From RBG-16-66-20 sp049651845 (GTDB lineage: Bacteria > Pseudomonadota > Gammaproteobacteria > Burkholderiales > SG8-39): a stretch of 64,000 nt of DNA. Both the position numbers and the translations under genes were made by a program. Location of the stretch: positions 1 to 64,000 of the forward strand of contig JBASCW010000042.1 of assembly GCA_049651845.1 (NCBI GenBank), written 5' to 3'. Positions within the stretch are counted from its first letter, which is position 1. Each line of letters begins with the position of its first letter. The notes beneath the pieces were generated by a model. The model was not told the DNA's origin, did not search any database, and was given only the letters and a program-made list of their open reading frames with translations. Of the stretch, positions 7,485 through 15,910 are shown one piece after another.

Positions 7485-9200
7485 TCAGGCGAGGCGCGTC
7501 AGCATACGCTCGACCGCGTCCGGCGCAAGGGGCGTTTCGGGCAGCAGCGCCTCGGCGAGCTCGGCCTCCGAGCCGGTGGTCACGCGCCGTAGCGGGTCGC
7601 GCGGCGCGAGACGGTGCACGTAAGCGAGGAAGGCGAGGAGCTGGCGCCGCGCATCCCCGCGCTGGCCCAGCCGCGCGCCTTCGTCGGCGAGCAGCGCCGC
7701 CGCGCAGGCGTAGTAGAGGCCGGTCGCGGCCTGGCGCGCATGCGCTTCGTTGCGCGTGCTCGCGGTCTCGTGGGCGAACTCGGCGGCCTTGTCGAGCGAC
7801 GCCGCGAGCCGGCCGGCGAGCAGGTGCGGAATGGCGGGCGAGCCGCGCTCGATGCGCTCGTTCAGCGCGGGCAGCAGCGCTTCCAGGCATTGCTCGCGCC
7901 GGATCGCGCGCAGCACGTCGAGCGCCACGATGTTGGAGGTGCCCTCCCAGATCGAGCCCAGGTGCGCGTCGCGCACTAGGCGCGGGTCGGACCATTCCTC
8001 GGTGTAGCCGACGCCGCCGCGCACCTCCATGGCGTCGCCCGTGGCCTTGCGCGCATCGCGGCAGGCCCGGAACTTGATGAGCGGGGTCAGAACGCGCACG
8101 CAGCGCCGCGCACCTTCATCGCCCGCATCGGCCTTCTGCAATTCGCTCGCGGTGAAGAACAGGACCGCGCGCGCCGCTTCCGCCGGCAGCATCAGCTTGA
8201 GCAGCTGCCGGCGCATGAGCGGCAGCTCGATGAGCGGCGTGCCGAACGCCACCCGGTTGCGGGCGACGAAGAGCGCTTCGGTGAGCGCGCGGCGCATCAT
8301 GCCGGCGGCGCGCATGCCGTTCGACAGGCGCGACATGTTGATCATGTCGGTCATCTGCTTGAAGCCTTGCTGCGGGTCGCCGACCAGCCAGGCGAGCGCG
8401 CCCTCGAGCTTGATCTCGCCGCTCGGCATGCCACGCGTGCCGAGCTTGTCCTTCAGGCGCTCGATCCGGTAGTGGTTGGCCGTGCCGCCTGGCAACGTGC
8501 GCGGCAGCAGGAACAGCGACAAGCCCGCGGTGCCGCCGGGGGCGCCTTCGGGGCGCGCGAGTACGAGCGCGAGACCCGCGTCCACATTGGAGCAGAACCA
8601 CTTGTCGCCATGCAGAGCCCACTGCTCGCCCTGCTTCACGGCTTTGGTGGCGACCAGGCCGACGTCGGAGCCCGCCTGCTGCTCGGTAATGAACATCGCG
8701 CCTTGCACGAGCGTGTCCATGTCCTGCGAGGTCAGGCCCGGCAGGTAGCGCGCGACCAGCGCCGGGTCCGCGTACTTGCGGATGGTGCGCGTGAGAGAGT
8801 CGGTCATCGACAGCGGGCAGCAGACGCCGAACTCGGCCTGCACGTAGAGGTAGGTCAGCGCGTATTTGGCCGCGGGCGGCAGCGGCTCCGGCCAGCCCAG
8901 CACGCCGCCGCGATGCGACATGGCGGCCAGGCCGTACTTGCCGAAGGCGACTTCTTCGAGCTTCCGGTATGAGAGATGCTTCTCGATCTCTCGATCCCGA
9001 AGCACCGGGGGGTTCCTGTCCGATTCAAGTGCAAGCTCGTCCAGATCTGCTCCCGCGAGCCGGCCGAGTTCGACAAAGCTCGGTTCAAGGTGCGCGAAAA
9101 GCCCGGGGCCCAGGTGCAATTCGAGGAGGCTGCGGTAGGACGGATCCGCGTCGAACAGGTTCAGGCCGCGCGAGTCCGGCACGCCTTCTGGCGAGCGCAC
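7485..9200 (-). CDS. AidB-like acyl-CoA dehydrogenase family protein
   Basis: A long acyl-CoA dehydrogenase (about 571 residues) resembling the AidB branch. It has MFITEQQAGSDVGLVATKA as flavin signature, DKWFCSNVD, a MSRLSNGMRAAGMMRRAL helix, and VRGGVGYTEEWSDPRLVRDAHLGS followed by IWEGTSN, which keeps the Glu. The C-terminal extension past residue 430 is typical of this group. I place the start at a GTG 2 nt after the kinase stop, because no upstream in-frame sequence looks like the family and the protein then begins normally. It heads the catabolic operon and may act on a bulky acyl-CoA; a DNA-alkylation role as in E. coli AidB is not supported by context. Confidence 0.82.
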   Translation of the reverse strand: MRSPEGVPDSRGLNLFDADPSYRSLLELHLGPGLFAHLEPSFVELGRLAGADLDELALESDRNPPVLRDREIEKHLSYRKLEEVAFGKYGLAAMSHRGGVLGWPEPLPPAAKYALTYLYVQAEFGVCCPLSMTDSLTRTIRKYADPALVARYLPGLTSQDMDTLVQGAMFITEQQAGSDVGLVATKAVKQGEQWALHGDKWFCSNVDAGLALVLARPEGAPGGTAGLSLFLLPRTLPGGTANHYRIERLKDKLGTRGMPSGEIKLEGALAWLVGDPQQGFKQMTDMINMSRLSNGMRAAGMMRRALTEALFVARNRVAFGTPLIELPLMRRQLLKLMLPAEAARAVLFFTASELQKADAGDEGARRCVRVLTPLIKFRACRDARKATGDAMEVRGGVGYTEEWSDPRLVRDAHLGSIWEGTSNIVALDVLRAIRREQCLEALLPALNERIERGSPAIPHLLAGRLAASLDKAAEFAHETASTRNEAHARQAATGLYYACAAALLADEGARLGQRGDARRQLLAFLAYVHRLAPRDPLRRVTTGSEAELAEALLPETPLAPDAVERMLTRLA

Positions 9201-9202
9201 GG

Positions 9203-10966
9203 CTAGCGTCGCTTCAGGAAGCGCCCGAAGGCTTCGTCGGCGCCGAGCACCCAGGTGCCGAACTCGTCGAGCACGTCGTCGTTCAGCTCGTCGGGCCCGA
9301 GCCGCAGCTTGGCCGGGCCGTGATGGCGCACGTTGACGAGCTCGATGTTGAAGCCGGGCTCGTCGTAGTCGGCGCGGATCACGGCCTGGCAGGGGAAGGG
9401 GCCGGTCAGCACGAAAGTCGCGCGCTGGATCTGACCCATCTCGTTCTTGACGGCCTGGAGCTCGTTCTGGATGCCGAGCGTCTCGAGCCGCTCCTGGATG
9501 CGCTGGGCCTCCGGCCCGGAGGCCGCGAGCTTCTGCGGGCTCGGGAAGCGCACCCGGTACTTGAACGTGATGTAGTCCGCGCGCGACTTGCCGCCCAGGT
9601 CGCGCGTGCGCATGTCGGTGAAGCCCTCGCACAGGATCATGCCCGGCAGGTCGCCGAAGAACATGACGCCCTGCTTGCCCTCGGACTCCGGGTTCGCCTC
9701 GTTCAGCATGTTGGTGAATTCCGAGAGGTAGCGGAAGGCCGCGCGCAGGCGCTCGTCCAGCCGCGCGATCGCCTCGGTCTTCTTCGTTTGCTCGACCGAC
9801 ACCGTCGCGATGCGCCCTGCGGCCTTCTGCTTGAGCAGCTCGAGCGCGGCGCTGCGGCGTGTGCCGCCGGACTGCGTCCCGCCGCTCTTGGCCTCGCGCT
9901 CGAACGCCTCGCGGCGCTTCTGCTCGGCTTCGGCCCAGCGCCGGACCGCTTCCTCCTTGCGCGCGCGCTCCTCGGCTTCCGCGCGCAGCGCGTCCTGCTG
10001 CTGCTTCTCCACGTTGCGCGCGAACACGTCCAGGTCGTCGATCAGCGTGGCGGTGGCCGGATCCGCGCTGGCGGGCGCGGGCTGCGGCCGCGCCATGGCG
10101 ACGGTCTTGGCGTAGTCGCTGGCGGGCGCCGGCGCGGCGCTGCCGAGCGCCTTGAGGTTGCGCAGGTCGTCGGCCATGTCGCCCGCGCGCTGGTAGCGCT
10201 TGTCGGGCGATTTCGCGAGCGCGCGCTCGAGGATGGTGTCGAACGCCGCCGGCAGCTGCGGGTCGAGCTTGGTGACCGGCACGTGCGGCTCGGCCGCGAT
10301 CCGGTGCATGACCGCGAACACCGTGTTGTCGCCCGCCTGCTCGAAAGGCGTGCGCCGCACCAGCATTTCGTAGAGCACCACGCCGAGCGAGAAGATGTCC
10401 GAGCGCGGATCGAGCGGCTGGCCCGTGACCTGCTCGGGGGACATGTACTTCGGCGAGCCGAGCGCGGCGCCGGTCTGCGTCATCGAGGAGGAGGCGACGT
10501 GCGCGACGCCGAAGTCCGTGAGCTTGGCGCGCCGGTCCGCCGACACCATGATGTTCGCCGGCTTGATGTCGCGGTGCGTGATCTTGAAGCGCTGCGCGAG
10601 GTCGAGCCCGTCGGCCACCTGCGCGACGAGGTCGGCGATGGTCGCGATCGGCAGGCGCGGCGTCTCGCGCAGGATCTGCTGCAGCGACTTGCCCTCGAGC
10701 AGCTCCATCGCCATGTAGGCGACGCCGTCCTGCTCGCCGACGTCGTAGATGGTGACGATGTTGGGATGATTCAGGCGCCCCGCGGAGCGTGCTTCGCGCA
10801 GGAAGCGCTCGCGCACCTCGTCCATGATCTCCGGGGGCAGGGGCAGCAGGGTTTTTATCGCAACGTCCCGCTCGATGAGCGGATCGATGGCGCGGTGGAC
10901 GGCGCCCATGGCGCCCCTGCCGAGCTCTGCAACGATCAGGTAACGCCCGAACTGCGTCTGCGCCAA
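9203..10966 (-). CDS. Ser/Thr protein kinase with C-terminal domain of unknown function
   Basis: A protein of about 587 residues. Residues about 6-270 form a Hanks-type kinase: glycine loop ELGRGAMGAV, Lys in VAIKTL, catalytic HRDIKPANIM, metal-binding DFGVAH and activation-segment end YMSPEQ. An Ala/Pro-rich linker with several Thr leads into a charged coiled coil (about 330-390), then a compact C-terminal domain of roughly 190 residues that I do not recognise. No transmembrane helix is seen, so it is cytoplasmic. The start is a TTG with GGGGGA at good spacing upstream. The GspE-like ATPase about 2.2 kb upstream carries Thr-containing repeats that might be substrates; that link is speculation. 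Confidence 0.85.
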   Translation of the reverse strand: MAQTQFGRYLIVAELGRGAMGAVHRAIDPLIERDVAIKTLLPLPPEIMDEVRERFLREARSAGRLNHPNIVTIYDVGEQDGVAYMAMELLEGKSLQQILRETPRLPIATIADLVAQVADGLDLAQRFKITHRDIKPANIMVSADRRAKLTDFGVAHVASSSMTQTGAALGSPKYMSPEQVTGQPLDPRSDIFSLGVVLYEMLVRRTPFEQAGDNTVFAVMHRIAAEPHVPVTKLDPQLPAAFDTILERALAKSPDKRYQRAGDMADDLRNLKALGSAAPAPASDYAKTVAMARPQPAPASADPATATLIDDLDVFARNVEKQQQDALRAEAEERARKEEAVRRWAEAEQKRREAFEREAKSGGTQSGGTRRSAALELLKQKAAGRIATVSVEQTKKTEAIARLDERLRAAFRYLSEFTNMLNEANPESEGKQGVMFFGDLPGMILCEGFTDMRTRDLGGKSRADYITFKYRVRFPSPQKLAASGPEAQRIQERLETLGIQNELQAVKNEMGQIQRATFVLTGPFPCQAVIRADYDEPGFNIELVNVRHHGPAKLRLGPDELNDDVLDEFGTWVLGADEAFGRFLKRR

Positions 10967-11009
10967 GCGGTGATCCCCCGCCGATAGCTTAGCGCAGTTC
11001 AACCCGGTT

Positions 11010-11915
11010 TCAGATAGGGTCCCAGGAGAACACGTCCTGCGATCGGTCGAGCGCGTAGAAATGCGACTGCATCGCCGGAATCGCCTGCTCGGCGATCGCC
11101 TGCGGCGTCCAGCCCTCGGCGCGGTGCACCGAGCGCAGCGGACGATTTTGCGAGATGAGGAATATCTCATTGGCGCGCACCGCGAAAATCTGGCCTGTCA
11201 CGGCCTGCGAGGCGTCGCTCGCGAGGTAGACCGCCATCGGCGCGATCTTCGCCGTCTGCATGCGCTTGAGCTTCTCCAGGCGCGCCTTCTGGTCCGGCGT
11301 CTCCGCGGGTATCGTGCCGATCATGCGGCTCCACGCGAAGGGCGCGATGCAGTTCGAAGTCACCTTGTACTTGGCCATGTCGAGCGCCATCGACTTCGAC
11401 AGCGCGGCGATGCCGAGCTTGGCCGCGGCATAGTTGGCCTGGCCGAAGTTGCCGATCAGGCCCGAGGTCGAGGTCATGTTGATGTAGCGGCCCGAGTTCT
11501 GGCTCTTGAAGTAGGGCGCCGCCGCGCGCGAGACGTAGAACGTCCCGTTCAGGTGCACGTCGATGACCGCCTTCCATTCTGCCACCGACATGTTGAAGAA
11601 GAAGCGGTCGCGCAGGATGCCGGCGTTGTTCACGACCACGTCGATTCTCTGATATGCGTCAATCGCGCACTTGACGATGCGGTTGGCCGATTCCCATTCC
11701 GCCACGCTGTCGGTGTTGGCGATGGCCGTTCCGCCTTGCGCCCTGATCTCCTCGACCACCTTCTGCGCGGGCCCGGCATCCTTGCCTTCGCCCGCGACCG
11801 ACGCGCCGATGTCGTTGACCACGACCTTCGCGCCATTGGCCGCCATCGCCAGCGCGAAGTCGCGCCCGATGCCGCCGCCGGCTCCCGTGACGATCACCAC
11901 TTTGTCTTTGAGCAT
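11010..11915 (-). CDS. short-chain dehydrogenase/reductase (SDR), 3-hydroxyacyl-CoA dehydrogenase type
   Basis: A 301-residue SDR with the NAD(P)-binding motif TGAGGGIG at the N-terminus, NNAG near residue 100, and the catalytic Ser (MTSTSG), Tyr and Lys (YAAAK) in order. The insert VVVNDIGASVAGEG after strand 2 and the C-terminal tail resemble the dehydrogenase domain of peroxisomal multifunctional enzyme type 2. This suggests oxidation of a 3-hydroxyacyl-CoA or related alcohol. It lies 43 nt upstream of the kinase start, in the same direction as the catabolic operon. An AT-richer patch is seen around 11635-11700. Confidence 0.88.
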   Translation of the reverse strand: MLKDKVVIVTGAGGGIGRDFALAMAANGAKVVVNDIGASVAGEGKDAGPAQKVVEEIRAQGGTAIANTDSVAEWESANRIVKCAIDAYQRIDVVVNNAGILRDRFFFNMSVAEWKAVIDVHLNGTFYVSRAAAPYFKSQNSGRYINMTSTSGLIGNFGQANYAAAKLGIAALSKSMALDMAKYKVTSNCIAPFAWSRMIGTIPAETPDQKARLEKLKRMQTAKIAPMAVYLASDASQAVTGQIFAVRANEIFLISQNRPLRSVHRAEGWTPQAIAEQAIPAMQSHFYALDRSQDVFSWDPI

Positions 11916-11929
11916 GACCCGAATGATAG

Positions 11930-12397
11930 CTACTTGGGTTTGTCAGCCCTCAAATCCTGCATGCCGTCGTAGACAGCCCTCTCGACAGCCTCCGAGTCGT
12001 CGAGGCGCTCCTTGCGGACGATGCGGCGAACGCTGGCGCGCAATTGCTCGATCGTGAAGGGCTTCGCGAGATAGGCCGTAGCGCCGCTCCTGATGGCCCA
12101 ATTGACGTCGTCGTCCCTGGGCATGGCGGTCACCATCATGATCGGCACCTGTTCCCAGCCGCGCGTGTCCCTGACGTGCAGGATGAGCTCGACGCCCGAG
12201 ATATCGGGCAGGAAGATGTCCAGCGTGACGAGCGCGGGCGGCGCCAGCCGCCGCATCAATTTCTTCGCCCCATTCCCGTCGCGCGCGCGATGCACCGCCC
12301 AGCCATCCTTTTCTAGGATGAGACGCATCAGCGCCGCCATGTCGTCGTCGTCCTCGACGACTAGGACCGCCGGTCGATTGCCGCTCTTCTTCGCCAC
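11930..12397 (-). CDS. single-domain response regulator
   Basis: A 155-residue CheY-like receiver without an output domain. The acidic pocket DDDD is near residue 17, the phosphorylatable Asp is in LVTLDIFLPDISG, the Thr is in MMVTAM and the Lys is in YLAKPF, so all catalytic positions are intact. A roughly 30-residue charged tail follows. It lies between a class II aldolase and an SDR with small gaps, so it could be cotranscribed. No partner histidine kinase is adjacent. Single receivers of this kind often act by protein contact; the GspE-like ATPase upstream is one possible partner. Confidence 0.88.
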   Translation of the reverse strand: MAKKSGNRPAVLVVEDDDDMAALMRLILEKDGWAVHRARDGNGAKKLMRRLAPPALVTLDIFLPDISGVELILHVRDTRGWEQVPIMMVTAMPRDDDVNWAIRSGATAYLAKPFTIEQLRASVRRIVRKERLDDSEAVERAVYDGMQDLRADKPK

Positions 12398-12416
12398 CGG
12401 TCTAACCGTGGTACGG

Positions 12417-13196
12417 CTAGTCGCGGTACGACGAGTCGCGCCGGTCGAGCATGCGCAGCATCGCCGGCCATTCGAGCTCGGTGATGTTGCGGCGCTGGCC
12501 CGGCTTGTAGCGGTTGTTCGTCAGCTGCACGGTTTGCGGCGTTGGGTGGTTGAGCTCGGTGTTGCAGGCCATCGCCATCACTTGCGCCTGGCAGGCCTTC
12601 TCGAGCCAGTGCATCGTGACGAAGGCCTCGCAGACCGTGCTTCCCGCCGTGAGCAGCCCGTGGTTGCGCAGGATCAATGCAGCACTTTGTCCGAGGTCGC
12701 CAACCAGGCGCTTCTGCTCATCGAGGTCGATCGCCGGTCCCTCGTAGTCGTGGTAGCCCAGCTTGCCGAAGAACATCGCGTTCTGGGTGAGCGGCAGCAG
12801 GCCGCACTTCAGCGCCGACACCGCCATGCCCGCGGGCGAGTGCGTGTGGATCACGCAATCGACGTCATGGCGCGCCTTGTGGACCGCGCTGTGGATCACG
12901 AAGCCGGCGTGGTTGACGCCGTGGCCCGTGCCCGAGTCGAGCACGATCTTGCCGTCGAAATCGATCTTCATCAGGCTCGACGCCGTGACCTCCTCGTAGG
13001 CGTAGCCGTAGGAATTGATCAGGAAGTGACCCTCCTCGCCCGGCACGCGACCCGAGATGTGGTTGTAGACCAGGTCGTTCATGCCGAACAGCGCCACCAG
13101 TCGGTAGCAGGCCGCGACGTCAACGCGCATCTGCCACTCGGCGGCGCTCACCTTGTCGCGCAATGAAGCGCCGCCGGCTTGCGAGAGATCAGACAC
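12417..13196 (-). CDS. class II aldolase/adducin family protein
   Basis: A 259-residue zinc-dependent class II aldolase/adducin-fold protein. The metal-binding His residues are seen in VIHTHSPAG and LRNHGLL, with a family Glu in VCEAF. I start it at a GTG preceded 5 nt away by GGGAGGAG; an in-frame ATG 15 nt upstream overlaps that ribosome-binding site and is unlikely to be used. It lies just after the GspE-like gene. A paralogue is at 33496-34269. Members of the family cleave or decarboxylate hydroxy-acid or sugar phosphates; the present substrate is unknown. The GGGAGGAG leader is exactly complementary to the loop of the small RNA predicted near 51 kb. Confidence 0.85.
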   Translation of the reverse strand: MSDLSQAGGASLRDKVSAAEWQMRVDVAACYRLVALFGMNDLVYNHISGRVPGEEGHFLINSYGYAYEEVTASSLMKIDFDGKIVLDSGTGHGVNHAGFVIHSAVHKARHDVDCVIHTHSPAGMAVSALKCGLLPLTQNAMFFGKLGYHDYEGPAIDLDEQKRLVGDLGQSAALILRNHGLLTAGSTVCEAFVTMHWLEKACQAQVMAMACNTELNHPTPQTVQLTNNRYKPGQRRNITELEWPAMLRMLDRRDSSYRD

Positions 13197-13211
13197 GGAG
13201 ACTCCTCCCAT

Positions 13212-15827
13212 TCATACGCGGCGTACCTGGCGGATATCGGTGACACCCCTGAAAACCCGCTCGATGCCATCCTGCTTCAGCGTGCGCATGCCGTTCGAAA
13301 GCGCGGTGGCGCCGATCTCGGCGATCGGCGCGCGCTGCTGGATCTGGCGTTTGAGCGCGCCGTCGGCGACCAGCAGCTCGTAGACGCCCAGCCGGCCGCT
13401 GTAGCCGGTGCGGTCGCATTGCTCGCAGCCCTGCGCGCGGTGCAGGACGATCCGGCCGTCGCTGCGGCCATACTTGCCGCGCCAGGCGCCGAGCACGCCC
13501 GCCGGCTCGGCCGATGTGTGCTCGCAGTATTCCCGCGACAATTCATCGAGCTCGGCGTCGGACGCGGAGTAGGGCTGCTTGCAGTCGTCGCACAGCCTCC
13601 GCACCAGGCGCTGGGACAGCACGCCGAGCAGCGCGTCGGCGAAATTGAACGGGTCCATGCCCAGGTCGAGCAGCCGCACGACGCTCTCGACCGCGCTGTT
13701 GGTGTGCAGCGTGGTGAGCACCAGGTGGCCGGTGAGCGAGGCTTCGATGCCGATCTTCGCCGTTTCAACGTCGCGCATCTCGCCCACCATGATGATGTCC
13801 GGGTCGGCGCGCATGAAGCTGCGCATCGCGGCCGCGAAGGTCCAGCCGATCTTGGCGTTGACCTGCACCTGCCGCAGGCCCGGCTGCTGGATCTCGATCG
13901 GGTCCTCCGCGGTCCAGATCTTGCGGTCGTCGGTGTTGAGGTAGCCGAGCAGCGAGTGCAGGGTGGTGGTCTTGCCCGAGCCGGTCGGCCCGCATACCAG
14001 GAACAGCCCGTGCGGCCGCGCCATCATCTGCTTGATCGCCGCGAGCGCTTGCTCGTCCAAGCCCAGATCGTCGATGACCACCGGCGTCGCGGCCGAGAGC
14101 ACGCGCATCACCACGTCCTCGAGGCCGCCCGAGGTCGGGACGGTCGCCACGCGCAGCTCCACGCGCGCGGGGCCGAAGCGGCTGAACTCGATCTTGCCGT
14201 CTTGCGGCCGGCGGCGCTCGGTGATGTCCAGCTGGCTCATGATCTTGATGCGCGAGATCACGGCTCTGCGGAACCGCGCCGGCATGTCGAGGTAGGTGAC
14301 GAGCACGCCGTCCTTGCGGAAGCGCACGCGCGTGCCCTTGCCGCCGGGATTCGACTCGATGTGGATGTCGGACGCTTTCTGCGCTACGGCGTCGAGGACG
14401 ATCTTGTTCACGAGCTTGACGAGCGTGGTGTCGTTCTGCGCGGCATGCTGCTCGTTGAGGTCGAGATCGGCGCTCTCCGCGGCGAGCCGCGCGGTGAGCT
14501 CCTCCACCGGCACTTCCGTGTCCGGCGATTGCGAGACCGGCAGCGCGGCGGGCTTGGCTTCACCCGCAGCGCGGCCCGGCGAGACTTCCCACCGGTCCAG
14601 GCCGCCGTAGTTGGCCTGCAGCGTCTGGCGGATGTCGGCGGCCGAGGCCATGACCGGGATCAGCTTGGAGCCCGTGGCGAAGCGCAGCTCGCCCATCTTC
14701 GCCATGTCCATCGGGTTGTCGACCGCGACCACCAGCGCGTTGTCGGCTTCGGCCAGCGGGATCACCTGGTAGCGGTGCGCCACCTGCGCCGGAATCCGCT
14801 TCAGGATCTCGGGCGCGATGGTGAATGCCGCCAGGCTGACGAACGGGATGCCGAGCTTCTGGGCCATCACGCTGTTGATCACGTCGGCGTCCAGCACCCC
14901 CATGTCGCTCAGGATCCGGCCGAGCGGAATCGAGCGGTTGCGCTGCTCGAGGTCGAGCGCCTCCTCGAGCTCGGCCGGGCTCAGGTAGCCCAGCTCGACC
15001 AGCGTTTCGCCGAGCCGCTGTACCGGCTGCGCGTGCTGCTTCTTGAGCGCGTCCGCAAGCTGCTCGGGCGAGACGATGCGGTTCTCGGTGAGATGCTCGC
15101 CGAAGCGCCGTCCGCGCAGCGACGACTGGCGCTGCAGCGCGCTGTCCAGCGTCTCGGGCGAGACCAGGTTCTGCGCGACCAGCATTTCGCCGAGCGGCTT
15201 GCCGATGTTGAGCTGCTGGATCGTCTGCGCCGGGATGAAATGGCGCAGCACCGCGCCGTTGCCGTCGGGCAGGAACAGGAACAGGCCGCAAAGCGCCTCC
15301 ACGTGCCCCACCGTGTGCCCTTCGAGCAGCTTGCCGCTCGCGAGCTGGATCGTGAACGGCTGGCGGTCCGAAGCCGCGAACACGCGCTCCTCCATGCCCT
15401 CGGGCAGCGCCTGGCGCCGCATTGCGACGGGACGCGTGAGTTCCACCACGTGCAGGGCGGAAAACGCGATGCTGACGCCCGCTTCGGCGTTGTCCTGCCT
15501 GAATTTGAGAAGCATTTCCTCGGGCGAGAACGCCAGCAGCGTGCCGGCCACGCGGCCGCCGTCGCCGAAGGTCAGCAGGCAGTCCTCGTGCGCGCCGGTT
15601 GCGCTGCCGTCGGCGTACTCGTAGTAGGGCGGCGCAGGCCATTGGAAGACGGCAGGCGCCGCGGCCGCGATCGCCGCTTCCAGCGCCGCACGCGACATCT
15701 TCGCCGTGATATCGGGCGCGCGGACCGTCATCTTCGCGGTCGTGTCGGCCGCGCCGCGCGACAGCTTGAGCGTGCGGTCCGGCGATTTGCGCGACAGTTT
15801 CATGGTCGCGTCCGGCGTCTTGCGCAT
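13212..15827 (-). CDS. GspE/PulE/PilB-family ATPase with N-terminal 11-residue repeats
   Basis: A secretion/pilus-type hexameric ATPase of about 871 residues. Residues 5-48 form four tandem 11-residue repeats. The middle holds MshEN/GspE-N-like helical modules (GEMLVAQNLVSPETLDSAL, GEHLTENRIVSPEQLADAL, GETLVELGYLSPAELEEAL and one more), a c-di-GMP-binding architecture in related proteins. The C-terminal motor has Walker A GPTGSGKTT, an Asp box, Walker B PDIIMVGEMRD, a His box TTLHTNSA and a CDDC...CEQC zinc knuckle. No other pilus or type II genes are nearby, so its partner machine is elsewhere. Start chosen at the ATG beginning the repeats; further upstream the frame reads through the etfB promoter. 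Confidence 0.85.
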   Translation of the reverse strand: MRKTPDATMKLSRKSPDRTLKLSRGAADTTAKMTVRAPDITAKMSRAALEAAIAAAAPAVFQWPAPPYYEYADGSATGAHEDCLLTFGDGGRVAGTLLAFSPEEMLLKFRQDNAEAGVSIAFSALHVVELTRPVAMRRQALPEGMEERVFAASDRQPFTIQLASGKLLEGHTVGHVEALCGLFLFLPDGNGAVLRHFIPAQTIQQLNIGKPLGEMLVAQNLVSPETLDSALQRQSSLRGRRFGEHLTENRIVSPEQLADALKKQHAQPVQRLGETLVELGYLSPAELEEALDLEQRNRSIPLGRILSDMGVLDADVINSVMAQKLGIPFVSLAAFTIAPEILKRIPAQVAHRYQVIPLAEADNALVVAVDNPMDMAKMGELRFATGSKLIPVMASAADIRQTLQANYGGLDRWEVSPGRAAGEAKPAALPVSQSPDTEVPVEELTARLAAESADLDLNEQHAAQNDTTLVKLVNKIVLDAVAQKASDIHIESNPGGKGTRVRFRKDGVLVTYLDMPARFRRAVISRIKIMSQLDITERRRPQDGKIEFSRFGPARVELRVATVPTSGGLEDVVMRVLSAATPVVIDDLGLDEQALAAIKQMMARPHGLFLVCGPTGSGKTTTLHSLLGYLNTDDRKIWTAEDPIEIQQPGLRQVQVNAKIGWTFAAAMRSFMRADPDIIMVGEMRDVETAKIGIEASLTGHLVLTTLHTNSAVESVVRLLDLGMDPFNFADALLGVLSQRLVRRLCDDCKQPYSASDAELDELSREYCEHTSAEPAGVLGAWRGKYGRSDGRIVLHRAQGCEQCDRTGYSGRLGVYELLVADGALKRQIQQRAPIAEIGATALSNGMRTLKQDGIERVFRGVTDIRQVRRV
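15684..15815 (-). repeat. four tandem 33-bp coding repeats (11 residues each)
   Basis: Within the 5' end of the GspE-like gene the protein repeats an 11-residue unit: PDATMKLSRKS, PDRTLKLSRGA, ADTTAKMTVRA, PDITAKMSRAA. Each unit has D-x-T followed by K and a hydrophobic residue, then S or T and a basic residue. The repeats are degenerate at DNA level, so they are old enough to have diverged while the pattern was kept. Confidence 0.85.
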
Positions 15828-15872
15828 CGGGCAGAAGGCTCCCCAGGAGGACGAAATTGTCGCACGCCGCGC

Positions 15873-15878
15873 TATAAT
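15873..15878 (+). promoter_or_regulatory. -10 element TATAAT upstream of etfB
   Basis: A perfect TATAAT lies 32 nt before the etfB start codon in an otherwise GC-rich spacer. No good -35 hexamer is seen 16-18 nt upstream, so activator dependence is possible. This is the likely promoter of the etfB-etfA-acyl-CoA dehydrogenase operon. Confidence 0.55.
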
Positions 15879-15910
15879 CCGCCGCTCGGTCAAAGGGTAG
15901 TTTCTCACCG

